Shown in pieces: positions 16,353 to 23,980 of a DNA stretch of 64,000 bases. The stretch's first letter is position 1. Each line of letters starts with the position of its first letter. The notes beneath the pieces were generated by a model. That model was not told the origin of the DNA and did no database searches. It saw nothing but the letters and a program-made list of their open reading frames with translations. The stretch comes from Gammaproteobacteria bacterium (lineage in GTDB: Bacteria; Pseudomonadota; Gammaproteobacteria; Burkholderiales; Gallionellaceae). The position numbers and the translations under genes are program-made. Where the stretch lies: positions 1 through 64,000 of the forward strand of contig JAHJNJ010000004.1 of the NCBI GenBank assembly GCA_018820925.1, read 5' to 3'.

Positions 16353-17249
16353 ATGAAGAATACAGTTTCGCGGTGGGTGTGCTGTGTGACGGCGGCCATG
16401 ATGGTGACGGGTTTCGCGGCACCCGAAGCGGCGGCTGCCGACAAGGAGGCACGTGACATGCGCCGCATGCAGGCGCAGTTGTCTGCAGCGCAAAAGGAAA
16501 AAGCGGCGCTGGCGGCGCAGCTCGACGATCTGAAAAAACAGCTCGGCGACATGGGCAGCAAGAGCGCGGCATTGGAAAAGAAGTCGGGCGGCCAACGCAA
16601 GCAACTTGCCGAGATGACGGAAAAATTCCAGGAGGCCGACAAGAACCTGCAGCAGATGACGCAACAGTATTCCGATGCCAATGCAAGTTTGCAGCAACTG
16701 CAAACAGAAAAAGAGCAGGAACAGAAACGGCTTTCCGGAGAAATCCGGGTTTGTGAGAAGAAGAATGCCGAGCTGTACCGGATCAGCGTAGATATGATGG
16801 AAAAATACAAATCGAAAGGAATAATATCAGTGCTACTACTGGCTGAGCCTTTCACGCAGTTGGAGAGAGTCAAGGTCCAGAATGTTTTGCAGGAATACGG
16901 GGATAAAGCAGAGGCTGCCAAGTTTGTGTCTGCAGCCGTGCCGGCCGACACCCCCGCCGCCGCCGCAGTTGATGCATCCGCCAGCCCGGCGCCGGCCAAC
17001 GATGCAGTTGCCGCCCCCCCTGTTGATGCCAGCGCTGCGGATGCTTCTCCCGATGTGTCCGGCAATGCACCTGCCGCCGCCAACAGCCCGGGTTCCGAAC
17101 CGGCCGTTGATGCCAATGCTGCGCCGGTCAACGACGCGCCCGGCAGCATCCCGGCAAGCGATGCGCCCGCCAATGTGGCCACCAGTGCATCCGGCAGCGT
17201 CCCCACTTCCGATAGCGGCAACAGCGTTCCAGATGCTCCCCGGCCATAA
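16353..17249 (+). CDS. Periplasmic coiled-coil protein with Ala/Pro-rich tail, unknown function
   Basis: 298 residues. A signal peptide (VTAAMMVTGFAAPEAAAA) leads into a long coiled coil (about 30-145; Lys/Glu/Gln/Ala heptads such as LAAQLDDLKKQLGDM). A short conserved-looking block follows (GIISVLLLAEPFTQLERVKVQNVLQEY), then a tail of about 100 residues of low-complexity Ala/Pro/Asp/Ser. The coiled-coil and middle block resemble proteins found near FHA/TPS loci, but I do not recognise a named family. It lies 18 bp after the porin gene, and its last 17 bp overlap the transglycosylase gene, suggesting one transcript. It may be a periplasmic scaffold. Confidence 0.72.
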   Translation: MKNTVSRWVCCVTAAMMVTGFAAPEAAAADKEARDMRRMQAQLSAAQKEKAALAAQLDDLKKQLGDMGSKSAALEKKSGGQRKQLAEMTEKFQEADKNLQQMTQQYSDANASLQQLQTEKEQEQKRLSGEIRVCEKKNAELYRISVDMMEKYKSKGIISVLLLAEPFTQLERVKVQNVLQEYGDKAEAAKFVSAAVPADTPAAAAVDASASPAPANDAVAAPPVDASAADASPDVSGNAPAAANSPGSEPAVDANAAPVNDAPGSIPASDAPANVATSASGSVPTSDSGNSVPDAPRP

Positions 17250-17889
17250 AAAATTTTCGCGAAAACAACAGCGGATAATATCGCCGCCGGTACTCGGGTT
17301 GCTGGCATGTCTGTGTGCGATCAGCAATGAAGCGCACTGCGATATTTACTCATTCACCGACGCGGGCGGTATCCAGCATTTCAGCAATGTACCGACGGAT
17401 GCGCGTTATGTGCTTGCGTGGCGAACGGAGCAACCGGCAACAGCGGCGAAGTCCGCAGTGTTGAGAAGCCATGGCTTCGACCGTTCGCACCAGAAACAAT
17501 ATGCGCCGGCAATCAAACGCGCCGCAAGAACCTATCGCCTTGACCCGGCATTGCTGCATGCGGTGATTGCAACCGAATCAGGCTACGACGTGAACGCCGT
17601 ATCGGACAAAGGCGCGATGGGGTTGATGCAACTGATGCCGGAAACGGCGAAGCGCTACGGTGCAACAGACCCCTTCAATCCCGATCAGAATATTCGTGCC
17701 GGTGCGCAGTACCTGAACAGCCTGCTGCAGCGTTTCGGCAACGATCTGAACCTTGCCCTGGCTGCTTACAATTCGGGCGAAGGCAATGTCGTCAAATACG
17801 GGAAACGCATTCCCCCCTTTCCCGAAACCGTGGCTTATGTTCCCAGGGTGATGGGTCTGTACCGGAAGTATCAGCGGGTGGTTTGGTGA
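17233..17889 (+). CDS. Lytic murein transglycosylase, SLT domain with N-terminal DUF4124-like segment
   Basis: 218 residues from ATG 17233, inside the end of the preceding gene; no strong ribosome site is seen, so coupling is likely. After a hydrophobic signal region (ISPPVLGLLACLCAIS) comes a DUF4124-like stretch (IYSFTDAGGIQHFSNVPTD). The C-terminal half is a clear SLT domain: catalytic Glu in ATESGYD, then GAMGLMQLMPETA, NIRAGAQYLNSLL and LALAAYNSGEGNV. Such enzymes cleave the MurNAc-GlcNAc bond to give 1,6-anhydro ends and often open the wall for envelope machines. It sits between the surface-protein locus and the secretion operon and could serve either. Confidence 0.92.
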   Translation: MLPGHKKFSRKQQRIISPPVLGLLACLCAISNEAHCDIYSFTDAGGIQHFSNVPTDARYVLAWRTEQPATAAKSAVLRSHGFDRSHQKQYAPAIKRAARTYRLDPALLHAVIATESGYDVNAVSDKGAMGLMQLMPETAKRYGATDPFNPDQNIRAGAQYLNSLLQRFGNDLNLALAAYNSGEGNVVKYGKRIPPFPETVAYVPRVMGLYRKYQRVVW

Positions 17890-17915
17890 TGACCCGGCAG
17901 CAAACCCGACTCCAG

Positions 17916-17945
17916 CCGGGTGGGCACGTTTCTGTGCCCACCCGG
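17916..17945 (+). terminator. Strong hairpin, variant of the dispersed repeat; possible terminator
   Basis: CCGGGTGGGCAC, loop GTTTCT, then GTGCCCACCCGG make a perfect 12-bp stem 27 bp after the transglycosylase stop. There is no T-tract, so intrinsic termination is uncertain. The core GGGTGGGCACG...GTGCCCAC is the dispersed palindrome seen at 14485-14670. Confidence 0.55.
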
Positions 17946-18262
17946 TAGATGGATGCCGAAGATGTATGTAATGAATTACGGAAAAATCAACAGCATAAGT
18001 CCGCGTTAATTCAGTACCGAATTGCTTTTCGCGCAGTCATGATTCTGTAATCTTGGCGACCTACAATCTTCACGTTAACCGCAACGAAATACGCTGTGGT
18101 TGCGCGGCCTGTTTGTTTTTTTCCGATAACGGTGTGGTAATTCTTTTCAGGCAAGTCTGTCCCGGCCGTGCCGCCGCATTACCGGTGGGCCGATCAACTG
18201 TTTGCCGTGTAGTGATGTTGCTCAACTGCCCAATGAATAAACCGAGTAACAAGGAGTATCAA
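17946..18262 (+). promoter_or_regulatory. Leader region of the secretion operon with a possible sigma-70 promoter
   Basis: No convincing gene is seen in this stretch. TTGCTT at 18022-18027 and TGTAAT at 18046-18051 are separated by 18 bp and could be a promoter, leaving a leader of about 200 nt before the TTG start at 18263. The ribosome site AAGGAG at 18251-18256 decides that start. Promoter call is tentative. Confidence 0.35.
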
Positions 18263-18694
18263 TTGACCGCAAAAACCAGGGTTAGGCAACCGAACATGTC
18301 CGGATTCACCTTGCTCGAACTGCTGGTCGTCATGGTGATCATCGGTTTGCTGGCCGCTTATGTCGGGCCGAAATATTTTTCGCAGATCGGCAAGTCCGAA
18401 ACGAAGACAGCAATGGCCCAGATCAATGCGTTGGGCAAGGCGCTGGATCAATACCGTCTGGATGTCGGCCACTATCCCGGTACCGAGGCGGGATTGGCCG
18501 CGCTGTTCGCCAAACCGCAGGGCGAGGCCAAGTGGGATGGTCCCTACCTGCAGAAAAATGTGCCGCCGGATCCATGGGGGAAACCTTATGTGTACAGGCA
18601 ACCGGGCGAGCATGGCGATTACGATCTGTTGTCCTACGGCAAAGACGGACAACCCGGCGGCTCCAGCGAAGCTGCCGATATCACCAACTGGTAG
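18263..18694 (+). CDS. Major pseudopilin, GspG-like
   Basis: 143 residues. TTG 18263 is chosen because AAGGAG (18251-18256) lies 6 bp upstream; an ATG at 18233 is in frame but has no ribosome site. The short leader ends with Gly before the type IV pilin motif, G-FTLLELLVVMVIIGLLA, with Glu at +5, so prepilin peptidase should cut after Gly and N-methylate Phe. The C-terminal part carries GspG hallmarks: DQYRLDVGHYPGTEAGLAALF, GPYLQKNVPPDPWGKPYVY and DYDLLSYGKDGQPGG, a Ca-binding type loop. It would polymerise into the periplasmic pseudopilus that pushes substrate through the secretin. First gene of the operon; no prepilin peptidase gene is nearby. Confidence 0.93.
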   Translation: MTAKTRVRQPNMSGFTLLELLVVMVIIGLLAAYVGPKYFSQIGKSETKTAMAQINALGKALDQYRLDVGHYPGTEAGLAALFAKPQGEAKWDGPYLQKNVPPDPWGKPYVYRQPGEHGDYDLLSYGKDGQPGGSSEAADITNW

Positions 18695-18703
18695 AACGCT
18701 CCC

Positions 18704-19891
18704 ATGCAATTCGAGGTGAAGGCTCTACGAAGCGGTGAAGGAGTCTGCGTCCTTTCGGTTTCCGCTTTGAATGAAAACGACGCCGCCAGCGTTGCCAAAA
18801 ACCAGGGCTATGCGGTTCTGAGCGTCAAGGCCGCAGGCGCCGCGCTTTCCCGCTTCGGGTCGCGCAAATCGTTTCCGCTGGTGTTGTTCAGCCAGGAATT
18901 GCTTTCCCTGCTGGATGCGGGGCTGAGCCTGATCGAAGCGCTGGAAGCGCTCGCGGAAAAGGAGCGCCATGCCGAGTCCAGGAAAGTGTTCGACACGATC
19001 ATTTCCCGTCTTTACGAGGGGCAGGCGTTTTCTGCTTCCTTGCAGGAGTTCCCCGGAATTTTCCCGCCGCTGTATATCGCGACCATCCGCGCCAGCGAAA
19101 AAACCGGCGGGCTGAGCGAGGCGCTGGGCCGGTTTGTTTCCTATCAGTTGCAGCTCGATTTCGTCAAAAAGAAAATCGTCAGCGCCTCCATCTATCCGCT
19201 CGTGCTGATGGGGGTGGGCGGTTTGGTGATGTTGTTCCTGCTGGGTTATGTGGTGCCCAGGTTTGCCTCCGTGTACGAAGGGACGAAGACCACGCTGCCG
19301 TGGATGTCGCAAATGTTGCTCAACTGGGGAACGATGTTGCAGGAACACGGCCATGTGATGTTGCTGAGTTTGGCGGGAGGCTTGGGCGGCGCGATCTATG
19401 CCCTGTCGCGCCCGGCCGTGCGCGAGGTGCTGCTGCTCAAGCTTTGGCATATTCCGGCAATCGGGGAACGCATGCATGTCTACCAGTTGGCGCGCTTTTA
19501 CCGGACGCTGGCCATGCTGCTGAAAGGCGGCATCCCGGTGGTGACCGCGCTGGATATGGTGTCGGGACTGTTGCAGCCCGCGTTGCGCGGGCAGTTGAAG
19601 CTGGCGTCGACCAGTATCCGCGAAGGCCGCACCATTTCGCAGGCAATGGAAACTTATGAACTCACCACGCCGGTGGCGCTGCGCATGCTGCGCGTGGGCG
19701 AGCGTACCGGCAATATGGGCGAGATGATGGAACGCATCGCCGCTTTCTACGATGAAGAAATGGCGCGCTGGGTCGAATGGTTCACCAAGATGTTCGAGCC
19801 GCTGTTGATGGCGCTGATCGGCGCGGTGATCGGATTGATCGTGATCCTGATGTATATGCCGATATTCGACCTGGCCGGGAGCATCCAATGA
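18704..19891 (+). CDS. Type II secretion inner-membrane platform protein, GspF-like
   Basis: 395 residues, typical GspF/PilC length. It has the usual two repeated cytoplasmic helical domains and three transmembrane segments: about 165-190 (IYPLVLMGVGGLVMLFLLGYVV), 215-235 and 365-388. Family motifs include LFSQELLSLLDAGLSLIEAL in the first domain, and ARFYRTLAMLLKGGIPVVTAL with LRVGERTGNMGEMM in the second. Residues 1-55 form the N-terminal extension seen in many GspF proteins. It anchors the ATPase and pseudopilus base. The start is 9 bp after the pseudopilin stop; its own stop overlaps the next start as ATGA. Confidence 0.94.
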   Translation: MQFEVKALRSGEGVCVLSVSALNENDAASVAKNQGYAVLSVKAAGAALSRFGSRKSFPLVLFSQELLSLLDAGLSLIEALEALAEKERHAESRKVFDTIISRLYEGQAFSASLQEFPGIFPPLYIATIRASEKTGGLSEALGRFVSYQLQLDFVKKKIVSASIYPLVLMGVGGLVMLFLLGYVVPRFASVYEGTKTTLPWMSQMLLNWGTMLQEHGHVMLLSLAGGLGGAIYALSRPAVREVLLLKLWHIPAIGERMHVYQLARFYRTLAMLLKGGIPVVTALDMVSGLLQPALRGQLKLASTSIREGRTISQAMETYELTTPVALRMLRVGERTGNMGEMMERIAAFYDEEMARWVEWFTKMFEPLLMALIGAVIGLIVILMYMPIFDLAGSIQ

Positions 19892-21579
19892 ATTCGGTCC
19901 GGGAAATGAGCACCGCCGGTCTGGTGGCGGAGGATTTCCGCAAGGCACGCGCCAACGCCAGACGTTTGGGGCGGCATACCACCGAAGTGCTGGAGGAGGA
20001 GTATTCCCTGGCACCGCATGAGTCGATGGCGGCGCTGGGCCGGATGTTCCATTACCCGGTGCTGGATATGGATGCATTGAACGCTTACATCCCCGCGTTC
20101 GACAGGCTTTCGTTTACCGACGTGGCGCGCCGCGAATGCATGGTGGTGCGCGACGCGCAGGAGAACCTGGCGGCGATCTTTTGCGACCCCTTCGAGGCCG
20201 AGTTGCAGGAGTGGGCCGAGTCCGTCAGCGGTCTATCCTATGCCTGGCACCTCGTGCATCCGGCGGATTTCGCCGCATACCTGGCGCGCTATGAGGCAAA
20301 CATGCGCGCGATGGACAGTATCGTTTCAGGCGGCGCGGATGCCGCCGGAGAAATCGGCCGGGGCGAAGATCTTTCGCTGAAGGGAATCAGCGAAGACACC
20401 AGCCCGGTGGTGAAGCTCGTGCACTCGACGCTCTACGATGCGCTCAAAGTGGGCGCAAGCGATATCCATATCGAGTCGCATGCGACCGGGCTGAAAATCA
20501 AATATCGCATCGACGGTGTGCTGAATGCCGTGAGCGAGGTGGCGGGCGTGGAGATGGCGGAACAGGTGATCTCGCGTATCAAGGTGATGTCCGAGCTGGA
20601 TATCGCCGAGCGGCGGGTTCCGCAGGACGGCCGCTTCAAGGTCACGACGCAGGGACACGAGATCGATTTTCGCGTGTCCATCATGCCCAGCAGTTTCGGC
20701 GAAGACGCGGTGCTGCGGATATTGGACCGGCGCAATCTGTCCGACGAGATGCAGGGACTGCGTCTGGATATATTGGGTTTCGACGCGGAGAGCATGGCGC
20801 GCTTCCGGCAACTGTCGAGGGAGCCGTATGGCATGGTGCTGGTGACGGGTCCGACCGGCAGCGGCAAGACCACCACGCTGTATGCGGCGATCAGCGAGAT
20901 CAATAATGGCGAAGACAAGATCGTCACCATCGAGGATCCGGTGGAATACCAGTTGCCGGGGATATTGCAGATCCCGGTCAACGAAAAGAAAGGCCTGACC
21001 TTTGCGCGCGGTTTGCGTTCGATCCTGCGCCACGACCCGGACAAGATCATGGTGGGCGAGATACGCGATCCGGAAACAGCGCAGATCGCGGTGCAATCGG
21101 CGCTGACCGGGCACCTGGTGTTTACCACGGTGCATGCGAACAACGTCTTCGACGTGATCGGGCGCTTCATGCACATGGGCGTGGATCCCTACAGTTTCGT
21201 GTCGGCCCTGAACGGGGTGCTGGCGCAGCGTCTGGTGCGCCTGTCTTGTCCGCATTGTGCCGTGCCGGCAGAGCCCGATGCCGGGTTGCTGGCCGTTTCC
21301 GGTATCGATCCCGCGACGCTGCACGAATATCGTTTCATGGCGGGACGCGGCTGCGGCCAGTGCCGCGGAACCGGCTACAAGGGACGCAAGGCAATTGCCG
21401 AGATGCTGCACCTGAACGATGAGCTCCGGGAGTTGATCGTTGCCAAGGAGCCGATACGCCGCATCAAGGAAGCCGCGCGCCGCAACGGCACCCGCTACTT
21501 GCGCGAGTCGGCGCTCAATCTGGTGAAGTCGGGCGAGACCACGTTACAGGAGATCAACCGTGTTACCTTTGTGGCGTGA
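19888..21579 (+). CDS. Type II secretion ATPase, GspE-like
   Basis: 563 residues from the ATG at 19888, which overlaps the gspF stop by 4 bp (ATGA). An N-terminal MshEN/GspE-N type domain (about 1-140) precedes the ATPase core. Walker A is GPTGSGKTTTLY near residue 320, the Asp box is EDPVEYQLPGI, and Walker B is MVGEIRDPETA near 387, with a His box at GHLVFTTVHAN. The zinc tetracysteine is CPHC near 454 and CGQC near 488. The enzyme powers pseudopilus assembly from the cytoplasmic face. All catalytic motifs look intact. The 3' end overlaps the next gene by 20 bp. Confidence 0.95.
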   Translation: MNSVREMSTAGLVAEDFRKARANARRLGRHTTEVLEEEYSLAPHESMAALGRMFHYPVLDMDALNAYIPAFDRLSFTDVARRECMVVRDAQENLAAIFCDPFEAELQEWAESVSGLSYAWHLVHPADFAAYLARYEANMRAMDSIVSGGADAAGEIGRGEDLSLKGISEDTSPVVKLVHSTLYDALKVGASDIHIESHATGLKIKYRIDGVLNAVSEVAGVEMAEQVISRIKVMSELDIAERRVPQDGRFKVTTQGHEIDFRVSIMPSSFGEDAVLRILDRRNLSDEMQGLRLDILGFDAESMARFRQLSREPYGMVLVTGPTGSGKTTTLYAAISEINNGEDKIVTIEDPVEYQLPGILQIPVNEKKGLTFARGLRSILRHDPDKIMVGEIRDPETAQIAVQSALTGHLVFTTVHANNVFDVIGRFMHMGVDPYSFVSALNGVLAQRLVRLSCPHCAVPAEPDAGLLAVSGIDPATLHEYRFMAGRGCGQCRGTGYKGRKAIAEMLHLNDELRELIVAKEPIRRIKEAARRNGTRYLRESALNLVKSGETTLQEINRVTFVA

Positions 21580-22387
21580 CCAGGTGCGCATCGTCCTGTG
21601 CAAGGATCGCGTGATTTTTCTGCACCTGCAGGGCGGTGCGCGCGGCCGCCGCGTCCGTTCCAAGCTCATCGTTCCCTGCGTGACTTCCGAACCGGGCTGG
21701 CAACCCGTGCTGGCAGTCCTGGAAAGCAGTCTGCAGGGCAAGGATTTGAAAAAGGCGGATGCGATGGTCATCCTGTCCAATCATTTCATGCGCTTCCTGG
21801 TGTTGCCCTGGAACGAGGCTTCGCTGTCCGCCACGGAAAAAATGGCGCTGGTGCAACACCGTTTTTCCGAGGTTTATGGCGAGGGCAGTGAGCGCTGGGA
21901 GTTCCGTCTGAGCGAGGGCGCTTATGGCGCTTCATCGATCGCGAGTGCGGTGCCCCGCGAGTTGTTGCAGCAGCTCAAGAAGCTGCTGGCAGATTCGCCG
22001 TTGCGGCTGAACTCGGTACAGCCTTACCTGATGATGGCGTTCAACGCCTGCCGCCGCGAGTTGGGCAAGCAGGATGGCTGGTTTGTGCTGGCCGAGCGGG
22101 ACACTTATTGCATCGGGCTGATGCGGGGCGGGCAATGGTCCAGCATCCGCGTGCGCCATGTCGTGGCGGACTGGTTCGAGGAGGCGATGTTGCTGTTGGA
22201 GCGTGAAGCCTTGCTGGCGGCCGGGAGTGGCGAAATCAACGAGGTGTTCGTGTGCGCGCCCGAAAGTGCCGTTGCGCCTCCGGCAAAACGCGGTGCGTGG
22301 CAGATACGCAGGATTCTCCTGAATCCGCTGCCCGAATTTTCGCCGGCGGAAATGGCCAGCTATTCGATGGCGGCGGCGGGGCTGTGA
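21560..22387 (+). CDS. PilM/GspL-like cytoplasmic assembly protein
   Basis: 275 residues from GTG 21560, inside the end of gspE, so translation is probably coupled. No transmembrane helix or signal peptide is seen. Sequence similarity to PilM/GspL actin-like proteins is weak by eye; the assignment rests mainly on position, since PilM-N-O-P-like genes follow in canonical order between ATPase and secretin. Segments such as DAMVILSNHFMRFLVLPWNE and PLRLNSVQPYLMMAFNACRRE resemble MshI/PilM-type proteins. Likely role: link between the ATPase and the inner-membrane alignment complex. It could also be a lineage-specific protein. Confidence 0.6.
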   Translation: MLPLWRDQVRIVLCKDRVIFLHLQGGARGRRVRSKLIVPCVTSEPGWQPVLAVLESSLQGKDLKKADAMVILSNHFMRFLVLPWNEASLSATEKMALVQHRFSEVYGEGSERWEFRLSEGAYGASSIASAVPRELLQQLKKLLADSPLRLNSVQPYLMMAFNACRRELGKQDGWFVLAERDTYCIGLMRGGQWSSIRVRHVVADWFEEAMLLLEREALLAAGSGEINEVFVCAPESAVAPPAKRGAWQIRRILLNPLPEFSPAEMASYSMAAAGL

Positions 22388-22389
22388 TC

Positions 22390-22920
22390 ATGGATGCCAT
22401 GCAGCTCGATTACCATGCCGATGCGCGCAACATATGGACGGGCGCGATTCTGCTCGTGGCGGGCCTGTCCCTCATGTTGTTCATGGTTTGGCGCTACCAG
22501 GAGGAAAGCCGGAATATATCCAGCCAGGAGGTGTTGCTGGCAGGCATTCAAAACGCTTCCGCCTCGCGGCCGGAACGATTACCCGCAAGAAAAGACACGG
22601 AACAAGTTGCGCTGGAGATCAGGCAGGCCAACGCGATTATTTTTGAATTGAATTTGCCGTGGAAAGAATTGTTCGATGCCTTCGAGGCGACGCAAAACAC
22701 CGACATTGCGATACTTTCCATCGAACCGGATGCCCAGAAAGGGCTGGTGCGCATCAGCGGCGAAGCCAAGGCGCTGGAGAGTTTGCCGGCCTATTTATCC
22801 TATCTGCAGAAGGTTTCCCTGTTCCAGGATGTTGCGTTGCTGAATCACCAGATACAGGAACAGGATCCGCAGCATCCGGTGCGTTTCATGCTCCAGGCAA
22901 CGTGGGGGGCTCGGCGATGA
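22390..22920 (+). CDS. PilN-like inner-membrane alignment protein (secretion X transmembrane protein 1 type)
   Basis: 176 residues from ATG 22390; GTG 22384, overlapping the preceding stop, is an alternative. One N-terminal transmembrane helix (about 17-36, TGAILLVAGLSLMLFMVW) is followed by a coiled-coil-like periplasmic stretch and a small alpha/beta domain (AILSIEPDAQKGLVRISGEAKALESLPAYLSYLQ), the PilN ferredoxin-like pattern. It probably dimerises with the next product in the inner membrane. Stop and next start overlap as ATGA. Confidence 0.68.
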   Translation: MDAMQLDYHADARNIWTGAILLVAGLSLMLFMVWRYQEESRNISSQEVLLAGIQNASASRPERLPARKDTEQVALEIRQANAIIFELNLPWKELFDAFEATQNTDIAILSIEPDAQKGLVRISGEAKALESLPAYLSYLQKVSLFQDVALLNHQIQEQDPQHPVRFMLQATWGARR

Positions 22921-23468
22921 ACAGGTTCATATGGATCGCAACCCGCCAGATGAAGAATATCGGCCTGACCGGGATGGCCGGCGTCGTCCTGGTGGCGCTT
23001 GGTATTGCCGTGTATCTGGGTGCCGTTCTGCCGCAACAGGCCAGATCGGTGCAGTTGACGCAGGATGTCGCGGAAGCGCAGGCGCGCCGGAAGAATGCCC
23101 AACTGAATCCGGTGGTGGATACGCGTTCCCCGGAAGCGCAGTTGCACGTGTTTCACGAATTTTTTCCCGCGCGGCAAGAAGCGCCGAAGCTGCTCAAAAC
23201 CATTTACCGTGCCGCCAACGCCGGGTCGATCAGTCTGGCGGAGGGGGAATACAAATACGGCGCCGGCATGCCGGGCGGCATGGTGGTGTACCAGGTCGAT
23301 CTGCCGGTGAGGGGTTCTTACGTCCAGATCAGGAAATTCATCGTCAAGGTCATGAATTCGCTTCCGTCGGCGGCACTGGCCGAGGTGAGCTTCAAGCGCG
23401 AGATGGTCGGCAGCGGACAGCTTGAGGCAATGGTTCGCTTCAAGATTTATCTGGTGGCCGCCGGATGA
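22917..23468 (+). CDS. PilO/GspM-like inner-membrane alignment protein (secretion X transmembrane protein 2 type)
   Basis: 183 residues from ATG 22917 (ATGA overlap). One transmembrane helix (about 18-37, TGMAGVVLVALGIAVYLGAVL), a helical linker (QARSVQLTQDVAEAQARRKN), then a periplasmic domain typical of PilO/GspM (FHEFFPARQEAPKLLKTIYRAANAGSISL... VYQVDLPVRGSYVQIRKFIVKVMNSLPSAALAEVSF). Together with the PilN-like protein it should form the heterodimer that aligns secretin and pseudopilus. Assignment rests on topology, the RGSYVQIRKF block common in PilO, and gene order. Confidence 0.72.
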   Translation: MNRFIWIATRQMKNIGLTGMAGVVLVALGIAVYLGAVLPQQARSVQLTQDVAEAQARRKNAQLNPVVDTRSPEAQLHVFHEFFPARQEAPKLLKTIYRAANAGSISLAEGEYKYGAGMPGGMVVYQVDLPVRGSYVQIRKFIVKVMNSLPSAALAEVSFKREMVGSGQLEAMVRFKIYLVAAG

Positions 23469-23980
23469 ACATCTCGCTAAAACAACGTCGCTGGCTGTTG
23501 GGTGGCGCGCTGTTGCTGACGGTGGCGGCCGCGGCTTCGGTCGATAAACAGGATGACTCGGACAGCGGGGTGGTGCTGGCCGATACCTCGAAGGCGCGTG
23601 CGCAGAATCGTCAGTCCGAAGGGGCGGCGAGTCCCGGACCCTCCGCGGATATTCTTGTGGACAAGCTGAAAAGACCGGCCTTGCCGGAAAAAGCCAAAGA
23701 CATGTTCGCGGCCAAATCCTGGTACGTCCCGCCGCCGGTATCCAAAGTGAAACCCGTCCCCACAGCGCCGCCATTGCCGTTTACCTACGTCGGCAAAATG
23801 CTGGAAGAAGGAAAAAGTTCAACCGTGTTTCTGGAAAGGCAGAACCGGATATTTCTGGTCCGTGAAGGCGATGCGATCGATACGAATTATCGCGTGGACA
23901 CGATCAAGGCCCCGGTGATGACGCTGACGTACTTGCCGCTGGATTTAAAACAAACTATGCAAATTGGAGAAGCAAATTGA
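23465..23980 (+). CDS. PilP/GspC-like periplasmic connector
   Basis: 171 residues from ATG 23465 (4-bp overlap). N-terminal hydrophobic segment LLGGALLLTVAAAASV, a low-complexity linker, then a Pro-rich stretch (WYVPPPVSKVKPVPTAPPLPF) and a small beta domain at about 98-170 (FTYVGKMLEEGKSSTVFLERQNRIFLVREGDAIDTNYRV). This is the homology-region fold of GspC/PilP that contacts the secretin. Proteins in this position have been annotated as secretion system X translation initiation factor, a misleading name; no IF-like domain is seen. Its stop overlaps the secretin start (TTGA). Confidence 0.72.
   Translation: MNISLKQRRWLLGGALLLTVAAAASVDKQDDSDSGVVLADTSKARAQNRQSEGAASPGPSADILVDKLKRPALPEKAKDMFAAKSWYVPPPVSKVKPVPTAPPLPFTYVGKMLEEGKSSTVFLERQNRIFLVREGDAIDTNYRVDTIKAPVMTLTYLPLDLKQTMQIGEAN

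Noticed and set aside
23465-23980. Translation initiation factor, as homologues are sometimes named.
   Set aside because: N-terminal hydrophobic segment, Pro-rich linker and PilP/GspC-like domain; no IF domain visible.
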